Part shown: positions 45,256 through 53,836 of the stretch, in pieces
Numbering within the stretch: position 1 is the first letter of the stretch
Layout of the letters: the number at the start of each line of letters is the position of its first letter
Assembly: GCF_005047655.1 (NCBI RefSeq)
Contig: NZ_SUKF01000006.1
Coordinates: 223,388 to 287,387 of the forward strand
Reading direction: 5' to 3'
DNA length: 64,000 bases
Origin: Sinimarinibacterium arenosum
GTDB lineage: Bacteria; Pseudomonadota; Gammaproteobacteria; Nevskiales; Nevskiaceae
The notes under the pieces: model-generated
What the model was told of the DNA's origin: nothing
Seen by the model: the letters and a program-made list of their open reading frames with translations, nothing else
The model's database searches: none
Program-made: the position numbers and the translations under genes

Positions 45256-45903
45256 ATGAGCCGATCTGCAAAACTGCTTCAGAATCAAGGGACACTTGCT
45301 CGCAAGCCCCAGCAGCAGCGCGCCAAGGATCGCGTCGATCAAGTTCTGGCCACAGCCGAGGGCATGCTGGTCGAATCCGGATTTGCCGGATTCTCGATCC
45401 CCGCACTGGCGGAGCGCCTGGGTTATCCGCGCGCAACGGTCTACAAGTTCTTTCCAACGCCGTATGCCGTGCTCAACGAACTCGCCGAGCGCCAGCTGGC
45501 CGCGCTTGAAGCCCATCTCGGGCGTTATGCGGAAAGTCTGATTGAAGCCGAGGACTGGCGAGTCATGGTCACGCGGATGGTTAACGCCGCCAGCGACTTC
45601 TATATCAGCAATCCCGCCGCCCAGGCCGTGCTGCTCGCGGGCCCGGTTTCAGATACCAGCTTTCGCGCGCTCGAGTACTCGATTGCGCGCCTCGGACGTC
45701 TGACGCGTGACCTTTTCGCCCAGCGCGGCATCGTGATTCCCGAAGGTCCGCCCGACGTCGCCGCGCTTGCCGTTGAATTCGGCACGGCCAGCTTTCGCAT
45801 GAGCTACTTCTTTCACGGAAAGATCACGCCGGAGTACACCAAGGCTTCGGCCGACGTGATGCTGGCGTTCCTGTCACAACGCCTGGGTCACGAGCTCGCG
45901 TAG
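45256..45903 (+). CDS. TetR-family regulator (of the multihaem cytochrome gene)
   Basis: 215 residues. The N-terminal DNA-binding domain is at ~25-70 (VDQVLATAEGMLVESGFAGF, LAERLGYPRATVYKFFPTPY). The C-terminal helical ligand domain is unassigned. It is divergent from the multihaem cytochrome gene, with a dyad in between, so it likely represses that gene and itself. Confidence 0.9.
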   Translation: MSRSAKLLQNQGTLARKPQQQRAKDRVDQVLATAEGMLVESGFAGFSIPALAERLGYPRATVYKFFPTPYAVLNELAERQLAALEAHLGRYAESLIEAEDWRVMVTRMVNAASDFYISNPAAQAVLLAGPVSDTSFRALEYSIARLGRLTRDLFAQRGIVIPEGPPDVAALAVEFGTASFRMSYFFHGKITPEYTKASADVMLAFLSQRLGHELA

Positions 45904-46020
45904 TACGCCAACGTGGCGCGGAACCGCGCCTCCTCGTGATCTGCCGCGGACCGCTCAGCACAATGAATCCGAACCGCCGGCGCAAACCGGGAAACGCCGG
46001 ATTCGCACGGTCTCGAATGG

Positions 46021-47100
46021 TTATCCTGCTTCACTCATCACAGGTTCGGCATGGATACGGTCGTGCTCGCGTGCCTTGAGCAGATCCAGTGCCACGTCGA
46101 TGATCATGTCCTCCTGACCACCGACCATCCGGCGCCGGCCCAGCTCGACCAGGATGTCGACCGTGCTGATGCCGTATTTGCGTGAAGCGGCTTCGGCATG
46201 GCGCAGGAAGCTGGAATACACCCCGGCATACCCCAGCGCCAGGGTCTCGCGATCCACCCGCACCGGCCGGTCCTGCAACGGACGCACGATGTCGTCGGCG
46301 GCATCCATCAGGGTGTACAGATCAGTGCCGTGATTCCAGCCCAGGCGTGCCGCTGCGGCGATGAAGACCTCCAACGGCGCATTGCCGGCACCCGCGCCCA
46401 TGCCGGCGAGACTGGCATCGATACGATCGCAGCCTTCCTCGACCGCGACGATGGAATTGGCGACGCCCAGGCTCAGGTTGTGGTGCGCGTGAATGCCGGT
46501 CTGTGTTTCCAGCCTGAGCACTGCCTTCATCGCGCGGAAGCGCGCACGGATGTCGTCCATGCCCATCGCACCGCCGGAGTCCACCACGTAGATGCACTGC
46601 GCGCCGTAGCTCTCCATCAGCTTGCCCTGCTGCGCCAGCGCCTCGGGTGTCGTCAGGTGACTCATCATCAGAAAGCCGACGGTATCCATGCCGAGCGTGC
46701 GGGCGTACTCGATGTGCTGCCGGGAGATGTCCGCCTCGGTACAGTGCGTCGCCACGCGCACGACCCGCGCGCCGGCATCGTAGGCTGCTTTCAGATCATG
46801 AATCGTGCCGATGCCGGGCAGCAGCAATGTCGCGATCCTGGCGTGCGTGACGACTTCGGCCACCGCCGCAATCCACTCCAGGTCAGTATGCGCGCCGAAG
46901 CCGTAGTTGAAGCTGGAGCCCTGCAGTCCGTCGCCGTGCGCGACTTCGATGCTGTCCACGCGCGCCGCGTCCAGCGCACGCGCGATGTCCTGCACGTTCC
47001 GGATCGAATACTGATGACGCACCGCATGACTGCCGTCGCGCAGCGTCACGTCGGAGATGTACAGTTTTCTCTGGGGCTTCCTGCCGGGTTCAACGCTCAT
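46021..47100 (-). CDS. mhpE: 4-hydroxy-2-oxovalerate aldolase (last step of meta-cleavage pathway)
   Basis: 359 residues. The HMGL-like TIM barrel shows [18 protein letters not shown] (metal Asp, catalytic His) and [15 protein letters not shown] (metal His pair). It splits 4-hydroxy-2-oxovalerate to pyruvate and acetaldehyde, which channels to the dehydrogenase encoded 11 bases upstream; the two form a complex in all known systems. Last gene of the six-gene operon. Confidence 0.96.
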   Translation of the reverse strand: MSVEPGRKPQRKLYISDVTLRDGSHAVRHQYSIRNVQDIARALDAARVDSIEVAHGDGLQGSSFNYGFGAHTDLEWIAAVAEVVTHARIATLLLPGIGTIHDLKAAYDAGARVVRVATHCTEADISRQHIEYARTLGMDTVGFLMMSHLTTPEALAQQGKLMESYGAQCIYVVDSGGAMGMDDIRARFRAMKAVLRLETQTGIHAHHNLSLGVANSIVAVEEGCDRIDASLAGMGAGAGNAPLEVFIAAAARLGWNHGTDLYTLMDAADDIVRPLQDRPVRVDRETLALGYAGVYSSFLRHAEAASRKYGISTVDILVELGRRRMVGGQEDMIIDVALDLLKAREHDRIHAEPVMSEAG

Positions 47101-47111
47101 GTCGGTCTCCC

Positions 47112-48053
47112 TCAGGCCGTCAGCAGACGGCGTGCGATCTGTTCGCCGGCGGCGAGCGCCGCCGACGTCATGATGTCGAGATTGCCGGCGTAGGCCGGCA
47201 GGTAGTGCGCAGCGCCCTCGATCTCCAGCAGCACGGTGGTCTTGAGACCCGCAAAGCGGCCGAGGCCGGGAATCCTGATCGGCGCATCGGCAGCAATACG
47301 TTCGAACTGCAGCTTCTGCTTGATCCGGTAACCGGGCACGTAGGCCCTGACCGCTGCGGCCATGGCCTGGATTGATGCTTCGACTGCCGCTTCATCCGCG
47401 GCTTCCGACAGCACATAGATCGTGTCGCGCATCAGCGGCGGCGGCTCGGCCGGATTCATCACGATGATCGCCCGACCTCTGGCCGCACCGCCGACGACTT
47501 CGATCGCACGCGCGGTGGTCTCGGTGAACTCGTCGATGTTGGCGCGGGTGCCGGGACCGGCGGAGCGACTCGAAATCGACGCGACGATTTCGGCATAGTG
47601 CACCTGCGCGACCTTCGACACCGCGGCCACCATCGGAATCGTCGCCTGGCCGCCGCAAGTCACCATGTTGACGTTCGGCGCATCCAGATGCGCCTCGAGA
47701 TTGACCACCGGCACGCAATACGGACCGATCGCCGCCGGCGTCAGATCGACGATGCGGATGCCGGGCTTGAGCGTGCGCAGGAATGCGTCATTCCGGACAT
47801 GGGCCCCGGCCGACGTTGCATCGAACACGATATCGATCTGGTCGAAGTCCGGCAGCCGCGTCAGTCCTTCAACGCCTTCATGCGTGGTCGTCACCTTCAT
47901 GCGCCGAGCGCGCGCCAGACCATCGGATTCCGCATCGATGCCGACCATCGCCGCCATCTCGATATGCTGGCCCTGGCGCAGGAGCTTGATCATCAGATCG
48001 GTGCCGATATTGCCGCTGCCAATGATCGCGGCCTTGATCTTGTTGTCCGTCAT
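47112..48053 (-). CDS. mhpF: Acetaldehyde dehydrogenase (acylating)
   Basis: 313 residues. NAD-binding motif [13 protein letters not shown], catalytic Cys in [12 protein letters not shown], and [14 protein letters not shown] typical of MhpF/DmpF. It converts acetaldehyde and CoA to acetyl-CoA, in complex with the aldolase. It is 11 bases upstream of the aldolase gene and 12 bases after the hydratase gene. Confidence 0.96.
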   Translation of the reverse strand: MTDNKIKAAIIGSGNIGTDLMIKLLRQGQHIEMAAMVGIDAESDGLARARRMKVTTTHEGVEGLTRLPDFDQIDIVFDATSAGAHVRNDAFLRTLKPGIRIVDLTPAAIGPYCVPVVNLEAHLDAPNVNMVTCGGQATIPMVAAVSKVAQVHYAEIVASISSRSAGPGTRANIDEFTETTARAIEVVGGAARGRAIIVMNPAEPPPLMRDTIYVLSEAADEAAVEASIQAMAAAVRAYVPGYRIKQKLQFERIAADAPIRIPGLGRFAGLKTTVLLEIEGAAHYLPAYAGNLDIMTSAALAAGEQIARRLLTA

Positions 48054-48065
48054 GCTGGGTCCTGC

Positions 48066-48857
48066 CTATTCCTGAACCATCCGGCAGGACACGCTGCCGA
48101 GTGCGCCGATGCGTGCCTGAACGCGGTCGCCGGCCTGTACCGCGGCCATCGGCCCCAGCGCGCCGGAGAGAATCACCTCACCCGCGCGCAGGCCTTCACC
48201 ACGCTGCCCCATGATCTGTGCCAGCCAGTAGGCCGCACGCAGCGGATGACCCAGGCAGGCAGCTCCGCTGCCGACCGACACCGTGCTGCCGTTGATGTCC
48301 ATCTGCAGACCGATGTCCGCCAGCGAGAAGTCGCCGATCGCCACCGGCTGATTGCCGAGCACGTACAGGCCGCAGGAGGCGTTGTCCGCGACGGTGTCCA
48401 CCAGCGTCAGCCTCCAGTGCTCGATCGCGCTGTCAACGATCTCGATCGCCGGCAATGCATAGGCCAGCGATGACAGAAACTCGCTGTAGCTCGGGCGCTC
48501 GCCAGACAGATCCCGCGCGACCACGAACGCGATCTCGGCTTCCGCCTTCGGCTGGATCAGTCGCGACATCGGCACGGCGCCACCGTCGAGATATTCCATG
48601 TCGTCGAACAACACGCCGAAGTCCGGTTGGTCCACGCCGAGCTGCTGCTGCACCGCCGTGGAGGTCAGACCGACTTTCTTGCCGACGATACGCGCGCCAT
48701 CGGCAAGGCGTGCCGCCGTGTTGATGGCCGCCACCGCATAGGCATGGTCGAGCCCGGCGATGCCGTGGGTTTCCGAGATGCGCGGAATCGGCTTGCGTTG
48801 CTGCCGCGCCGTGCGCAGGGCATCAGCCGCTGCGCGCTGGTGTTCCGGTGAAGACAT
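48066..48857 (-). CDS. mhpD: 2-oxopent-4-enoate (2-hydroxypentadienoate) hydratase
   Basis: 263 residues from ATG 48857 (GAGGGAG upstream); a longer frame upstream overlaps the hydroxylase gene and is not used. KVGLTSTAVQQQLGVDQPDF, IQPKAEAEIAFVV and ALPAIEIVDSAIEHW contain the metal-binding glutamates of the hydratase family. It adds water to 2-hydroxypenta-2,4-dienoate, giving 4-hydroxy-2-oxovalerate. Confidence 0.95.
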   Translation of the reverse strand: MSSPEHQRAAADALRTARQQRKPIPRISETHGIAGLDHAYAVAAINTAARLADGARIVGKKVGLTSTAVQQQLGVDQPDFGVLFDDMEYLDGGAVPMSRLIQPKAEAEIAFVVARDLSGERPSYSEFLSSLAYALPAIEIVDSAIEHWRLTLVDTVADNASCGLYVLGNQPVAIGDFSLADIGLQMDINGSTVSVGSGAACLGHPLRAAYWLAQIMGQRGEGLRAGEVILSGALGPMAAVQAGDRVQARIGALGSVSCRMVQE

Positions 48858-48867
48858 GTGCGCTCCC

Positions 48868-50574
48868 TCAGGCAGCCGGACAATGAAGCTGCGACAGCAG
48901 CGCGTCGACGACGCTGTCGATGCCGTCGGGTTTGACCAGCCCGAAGACGAAGCGGTCCGGCCGCAGCAGCGTGATGCCGTGTCTGGCAAACCCGGCGCGG
49001 GCGAACCAGCGCGTCATGTGCCCACTGACATCCTCGACTTCCATCAGATGTTCCGGGGAACTGCGCGACACACCACTGAGACCCTGCGGGCGACGGCCGT
49101 AGGGAAACAGCGTGATGTAGCGCACGCCCAGCGCCTCCAATCGCGCCCGCTGTGGCGCCGACAGGTGGGCGCGCGGATCCACGTTCAGACCGATCACCGC
49201 GAAGCCTTCGCCCAGTAGATCGTCGAGCAGCACGCGATGCCCGTCGATGCAGCGCACCTCCGGTTGCGGCGCCAGCGTGCCCTCCGCGCCACGGCGTCGC
49301 CGCGGCATGCCGATGTAACGTCCCTTCTTGTACACCGGCGTCGGCTTGAAGCCGCCGTCCTGCAGCCAGCGCCGGGTCACCGGCATCGCGGCGATGGTGT
49401 TCAATGCGATGTCGCGCAGTCGGGTGCCGATGGGATGCGTCATCGACACCACGTCCTTCATCATCACCGACACGTCGATCATCGCCTTGGCATGATCGTG
49501 GCGTTCGAGCCCGTAGCTCTCCAGAATCTGATCACCACAGTCGCCCTTGAGCACGGCCGACAGTTTCCAGCCCAGGTTGTAGGCGTCGCGGATGCCGGAG
49601 CTGGCGCCTTGCCCCATGAACTGAGGCGTCATGTGCGCGGCATCCCCCGCCAGCAGCACACGTCCTTCGCGCCACTTCTCGGCAATCAGCGCATTGAAGG
49701 TGTAGACCAGTTTGCGCTTGATCTCGAAGGCATCCGGATCGACCCACTTCGACAGCAGCATGCGTACGGTTTCGGGGCGCTCCAGATAGTCCCGGGTCTG
49801 CCCGTCCATCATCATGAACTCGAAGCGGTGGAACCCGTCCGGCTGCACGCAGCTGACCACCGGCAACTTCGGATCGACCACGAAGTTGAAGTACGGGATG
49901 TGGCGCAACGCGTCGTGGCCGTCCTTTTCCTTCAGGTCGACAACCAGCCAGTGCTCGGGAAAGCTCTTGCCGCTCATCCTGATGCCGAGGCGCTCACGCA
50001 CCGTGCTGCGTCCGCCGTCGGCGCCAACCAGATAACGCGCACGCAGCGACTGCACGTCGGCGTCGCCCTTGCACTCGACACGGGAGTCATCCTGGTCGCT
50101 GAAGCGGCAGGTCCTGGTGGCCTGGTGCGTGACGGTCACGCCCTCGGCATCCTGCTGAAACTCGATCAGCTCGCGTCCGCGCCGGATCTCGACACTCGGG
50201 TAACGGCCAAGCATCTCCGTCAGCGTCGTTTCCAGATACGGCTGATAGAAGAAGTTGACCACCGGCCAGCCATAGGGACGATCCAGCGGGAAGTACTGCC
50301 CGATGACGCTGCCGTCCGGGCGCACGAACTGCACCGGTGTTTCCTGCAGCATCTTCTTCTGCACTTCCTCCGCGGCACCGATGTGCTGCAGCGCCCGCAT
50401 GCATTCGTCGTCGGTGTAGACCGCACGGGCGTTGCCATAGAACACCGGCTCGCGCTCCAGCACGATCACCGTGTGCCCGCGCATGCCAAGCATGTGTGCC
50501 AGCACCAGGCCGGTCGGGCCCATCCCGGAAATGACGACGTCCGCGTCGCTCTGGGCAATATCGTTCTTGCTCAT
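48868..50574 (-). CDS. mhpA: Flavin aromatic hydroxylase, MhpA-type (3-(3-hydroxyphenyl)propionate hydroxylase family)
   Basis: 568 residues. N-terminal FAD motif VVISGMGPTGLVLAHMLG, the NAD(P)H/FAD region around LVGADGGRSTVRERLGI, and RVLLAGDAAHMTPQFMGQGA. These class A monooxygenases ortho-hydroxylate a phenol to a catechol. Together with an extradiol dioxygenase and the lower pathway this makes a substituted-phenol route. Whether the true substrate is 3-hydroxyphenylpropionate or another side-chain phenol is open. Confidence 0.9.
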   Translation of the reverse strand: MSKNDIAQSDADVVISGMGPTGLVLAHMLGMRGHTVIVLEREPVFYGNARAVYTDDECMRALQHIGAAEEVQKKMLQETPVQFVRPDGSVIGQYFPLDRPYGWPVVNFFYQPYLETTLTEMLGRYPSVEIRRGRELIEFQQDAEGVTVTHQATRTCRFSDQDDSRVECKGDADVQSLRARYLVGADGGRSTVRERLGIRMSGKSFPEHWLVVDLKEKDGHDALRHIPYFNFVVDPKLPVVSCVQPDGFHRFEFMMMDGQTRDYLERPETVRMLLSKWVDPDAFEIKRKLVYTFNALIAEKWREGRVLLAGDAAHMTPQFMGQGASSGIRDAYNLGWKLSAVLKGDCGDQILESYGLERHDHAKAMIDVSVMMKDVVSMTHPIGTRLRDIALNTIAAMPVTRRWLQDGGFKPTPVYKKGRYIGMPRRRRGAEGTLAPQPEVRCIDGHRVLLDDLLGEGFAVIGLNVDPRAHLSAPQRARLEALGVRYITLFPYGRRPQGLSGVSRSSPEHLMEVEDVSGHMTRWFARAGFARHGITLLRPDRFVFGLVKPDGIDSVVDALLSQLHCPAA

Positions 50575-50589
50575 CGAAGGCGCTCCGGA

Positions 50590-51591
50590 TCAGATCGGGG
50601 AATATTCGGGACGAGCCAGCGACCGCAGCCCGCGACGGAAATTGCCGAGGTTCAAGCGCAGCGAATTCAGCGCAGAATTCTTCGGCGGCTTGTGACCCCA
50701 GAGACTGATCGCGTTGTAGTGCGCGGTTTTCCAGTTCGCTTCGTTGACCTTCAGCGCATCCCAGCCGAATTCGACTTCGAAGCCCGAAGGCGACAGCACG
50801 TAGAACGACATCTCCTTGTCATTCGGGTGCTGCCCGATCTCGTGTGCCATCTCGAAGCCCAGATCGCGCAGGCGCTCGAAGGCCCCCACCAGATCCTCCA
50901 TGCGGTTCACCAGCAGGTTCACGTGCTGCACCCGGGTTCCGATCGGGTCGATGCGCAGACCGCGCACCGCGGCGATCGCCAGCGAGTGATGGCGTTCGTT
51001 GACGCGCAGGAAGCTGATATCCAGCATCACACCACCGAGCGGCTGCGAGATCCGGTCGGACAGGCGCGCATCGAAAATCTCCTGCCAGAAGCGCAGCATC
51101 TTTTCCGGCTTGCGCGAGGTGATCGCCGCATGCCCCATGCCGCTATCCCCGGTGACGAAACCACCGCTGGCGAGCATATTCAGCGGCGCGCCGGTGGTGA
51201 CCGCCTCGACGAACAGCTCGAGCTGCATGTCCTTGGGTCCGCGCAGGCGCCTGAAAGACTTCACGCCACGGCGTTCAGCTTCCTCCGGCGTGCCGTCCTC
51301 CACCGCGATGTCGCGGTCCGCGAGACGCTTGAGGATGATGTCCAGCGTGGCCGGATCGCGAACCTGCCATCCCATCGCAACGACGTCTTCTGCCGCGCCG
51401 TCCTCGACCATGAACCGGCGCTGGTGCGCGTCCATGCGAAACGCCAGTGCGGTGTCGCTCTCGGTTTCAAGGTGCAGCCCGAGGCCTTGCTTGAGGAAGC
51501 GTCGCCAGTCCCCCAGCTTGCTCGACTGGACCACGATGTAGCCCATCCGCACCGCGCCGAAGATGTCCACGGCGTTCATTGAATTACTCAT
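50590..51591 (-). CDS. Type I extradiol (catechol 2,3-) dioxygenase, VOC fold
   Basis: 333 residues from ATG 51591 (ATG 51579 possible). Two-domain vicinal-oxygen-chelate protein. The iron ligands are in GMGHAAITS, RVQHVNLLV and GFEVEFGWD, all in the C-terminal domain. It resembles BphC/HsaC-type enzymes rather than the LigB-type MhpB of E. coli. It cleaves the catechol made by the hydroxylase. The last ~40 residues (PPKNSALNSLRLNLGNF) extend beyond the family core. Confidence 0.93.
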   Translation of the reverse strand: MSNSMNAVDIFGAVRMGYIVVQSSKLGDWRRFLKQGLGLHLETESDTALAFRMDAHQRRFMVEDGAAEDVVAMGWQVRDPATLDIILKRLADRDIAVEDGTPEEAERRGVKSFRRLRGPKDMQLELFVEAVTTGAPLNMLASGGFVTGDSGMGHAAITSRKPEKMLRFWQEIFDARLSDRISQPLGGVMLDISFLRVNERHHSLAIAAVRGLRIDPIGTRVQHVNLLVNRMEDLVGAFERLRDLGFEMAHEIGQHPNDKEMSFYVLSPSGFEVEFGWDALKVNEANWKTAHYNAISLWGHKPPKNSALNSLRLNLGNFRRGLRSLARPEYSPI

Positions 51592-51605
51592 GGTGGACTC
51601 CGGAC

Positions 51606-52484
51606 TCAGCGACGCAGCGCGTCCGGGGTGTGCCGCGTGAGAAAGCCCGTGGTCGTGGCGTTGAACTCCTCCGCACGTTCCCACTGCACCCAGTGCCCGG
51701 TGTTCGCGAACAGATAGAGGTCGCAATGGGGCATCCGCTTCTGCAGCGTCGCGCCGCCGCTGGGACGGTTGACCTTGTCCCGCGTACCCCACAGCACCAG
51801 CGTCGGCGTCTGGCACCGGCTCAAACGCTTATCGCGCGTGAAGTCCATGCGCAGGGCGGCCTTGAGACTGTTCGGCCGGCGCAGCGGCGGTGCCGCGATG
51901 ACCTCCGGATCGATGCTGGCCTGGAAGCGCGCCTCAATCGTCGACTCCGGCACCTGGCTCCCGTCGGCCACCAGATACTCGCGAATGAACGTGCGCAGTT
52001 TCTCGATCGAAGGACCGCTGCCCTCGTAGTAGCTCAGCAGCTGCTTCAGTCCCGCGGTCGGCACGCCCCGCGTGGTGTTGATGCCGCCCGGCCCCATCAG
52101 CACCAGCGCGCTCACACGCCGCGGTTGATCCAGCGCCATGCGCAGGCCGCACCCACCACCGTAGGAATTGCCGACCACGTGCGCCGCGTCGATCTTCAGC
52201 GCATCCAGCAGGCCGAGCATCGACTCCGCCAGATCGCCGAAGGGATCGCTGCGATTGACGCCTTTGCTGGATTGCCCGTAGCCCGGCATGTCCGGCACCA
52301 GTACGCGAAAGTGCTGCGCCAGCGCCTCGACATTGCGATGGTAGTTGGACAGGCCGGAAGCGCCGGGTCCGCCGCCGTGCAGCATCAGCACCGGGTACCC
52401 CTGCCCCAGTTCACTCAGGTAGATCTGGCGGCGGCCGACGGTGACATGACGCGACGTCATCCCTTCGGGAACGGATGGCTTCAT
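51606..52484 (-). CDS. mhpC: Meta-cleavage product hydrolase (MhpC/BphD type)
   Basis: 292 residues. Oxyanion region MLHGGGPGASG, nucleophile GNSYGGGCG, acid GTRDKVNRPSGG, catalytic His NTGHWVQWE. It hydrolyses the ring-fission product to a carboxylic acid and 2-hydroxypentadienoate. It is the first gene of the operon; 250 bases upstream lies an operator-like dyad. Confidence 0.94.
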   Translation of the reverse strand: MKPSVPEGMTSRHVTVGRRQIYLSELGQGYPVLMLHGGGPGASGLSNYHRNVEALAQHFRVLVPDMPGYGQSSKGVNRSDPFGDLAESMLGLLDALKIDAAHVVGNSYGGGCGLRMALDQPRRVSALVLMGPGGINTTRGVPTAGLKQLLSYYEGSGPSIEKLRTFIREYLVADGSQVPESTIEARFQASIDPEVIAAPPLRRPNSLKAALRMDFTRDKRLSRCQTPTLVLWGTRDKVNRPSGGATLQKRMPHCDLYLFANTGHWVQWERAEEFNATTTGFLTRHTPDALRR

Positions 52485-52733
52485 GGTTTCTCCTCGAATT
52501 CGTTTGAACAGCAGTTACGCGCAGCCCGGCGCCCCGCGGCGCCACAGCAGATTTCCGTCCTAAGTGCGGTCTGGTTCGCGATCGGATCGCAGACGCGTGA
52601 TCTGTGCACGCGCGGCATCAGCCGCACGCACGAATGCCCGCCTCACCGCGTGGGAAACCGGCGTGACACTCGAAACCTCGGTCAGATCGATCGCGTCCAT
52701 GGACACAACCAAATAGAACGTCAATGACATTAA

Positions 52734-52751
52734 TTGAACATTATTGTTCAA
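52734..52751. promoter_or_regulatory. Operator-like dyad upstream of the meta-cleavage operon
   Basis: TTGAACA-TTAT-TGTTCAA, a perfect 7-base-arm dyad in an AT-rich part of the 52485-52874 gap. It has the same layout as the dyad at 52854-52873. Nothing else in the gap is clearly coding. Confidence 0.6.
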
Positions 52752-52853
52752 ATATGTCAACTTTCGTTCTGTTCTAGTCCGGCGCCCAAGTGATCTCCTT
52801 CGGCCGCCTCCCGACCCGCATTTCAAACGGAAGTCCTTGATATTTCGTCTCAA

Positions 52854-52873
52854 TTTGGACAAATATGTCCAAA
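52854..52873. promoter_or_regulatory. Operator-like dyad abutting the tetR start codon
   Basis: TTTGGACA-AATA-TGTCCAAA, a perfect 8-base-arm dyad ending one base before the ATG at 52875. It occupies the place of the ribosome-binding site. Half-sites match those at 52734-52751 except for one position per arm core. Confidence 0.65.
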
Positions 52874-52874
52874 T

Positions 52875-53519
52875 ATGATCAAAGCCAAGACGAACCCGAA
52901 GCGCTTGAGCGCTGCACAGCGGCGCATTCACGACGCCGCGCTGCGACTGTTCGCAGCCAAAGGCTCAACGGACATCAGCGTCAGCGAACTGGCCGCAGCC
53001 GCAGGCGTTGCGCGCGGCACGATCTACAACAATCTGGAGTCACCGGAGCGCCTGTTCCGGCAAGTGGCGGCGCAATTGGCGGAGGACATGGATGAGCGCG
53101 TCGCCGCCAGCTATGTCGGCATTGACGATCCCGCAGAACGGATCGCGATCGGTATGCGGCTGTATATCCGTCGCGCGCATGAGGAGCCGCACTGGGCCCG
53201 CTTTCTGTTGAACTTCAGCTACACCAACGATGCCCTGCGCAAACTCTGGGGCGGCCCGCCGATGCGGGATCTGATGCAGGGCGTTGAGTCCGGCCGATTC
53301 ACGATTCAGTCCGACCAGCTGCTGTCCGGACTGGGCGCGATCACCGGCATGACGCTGTCCGCAATCATGGGCGTTGTCGACGGCCTGCGGACCTGGCGCG
53401 ATGCCGGCGCGGATGCCGCCGAACTGACCCTGCGCGCACTGGGCGTCGCGGCCGATGACGCGCGCCAGATCGCCACACGTGAACTGCCCGCGCTGGCCGA
53501 CGCGCACGCCGGCACATAA
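52875..53519 (+). CDS. TetR-family regulator of the meta-cleavage operon
   Basis: 214 residues. DNA-binding domain: RIHDAALRLFAAKGSTDISV, ELAAAAGVARGTIYNNLESP. It is divergent from the six-gene operon, with two similar dyads in the gap. The ATG is immediately preceded by a dyad and no ribosome-binding site is visible, so either the mRNA is leaderless or a TTG near 52905 is used. A damaged copy of its 3' third is found at 58626-58813. Confidence 0.92.
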   Translation: MIKAKTNPKRLSAAQRRIHDAALRLFAAKGSTDISVSELAAAAGVARGTIYNNLESPERLFRQVAAQLAEDMDERVAASYVGIDDPAERIAIGMRLYIRRAHEEPHWARFLLNFSYTNDALRKLWGGPPMRDLMQGVESGRFTIQSDQLLSGLGAITGMTLSAIMGVVDGLRTWRDAGADAAELTLRALGVAADDARQIATRELPALADAHAGT

Positions 53520-53836
53520 CGACGCCCCCTGACTCAGCCGTGTTTGTTAAGCCACAGATCCATCGAGGCAGGCATAGGAACGGTCTACCCGTCGCGCCGT
53601 AATCAAACGGAAAGATTGCCCCCATCCGGCGCACGCGGTCAGGATGGGCACACGCGCAACCACCCGGTTTCAGTCAGATCGCGTCCCTATGCGAAACAGC
53701 CGGCAGTCACTATGGCGAGACTTGCGGCAGTAACGCGGATAACGTCCCGAGCTTCATACCGCCGCCGCTTAAGGTCGCCGACGCCACATTCCGTAAACCC
53801 CCGATGCAGGGCTCACCTCGACGGTGGTGTGAGTGC
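53520..53836. other. Intergenic stretch without recognised gene
   Basis: Between the tetR stop and the HD-GYP gene stop, no frame looks coding and no strong terminator is visible. The genes are convergent. Confidence 0.4.

Noticed and set aside
52560-52931. Minus-strand frame in the gap between tetR and the meta-cleavage operon
   Set aside because: It runs through both operator dyads and the AT-rich promoter, has mixed composition and no good ribosome-binding site. The last 46 codons alone look more protein-like but are not supported.
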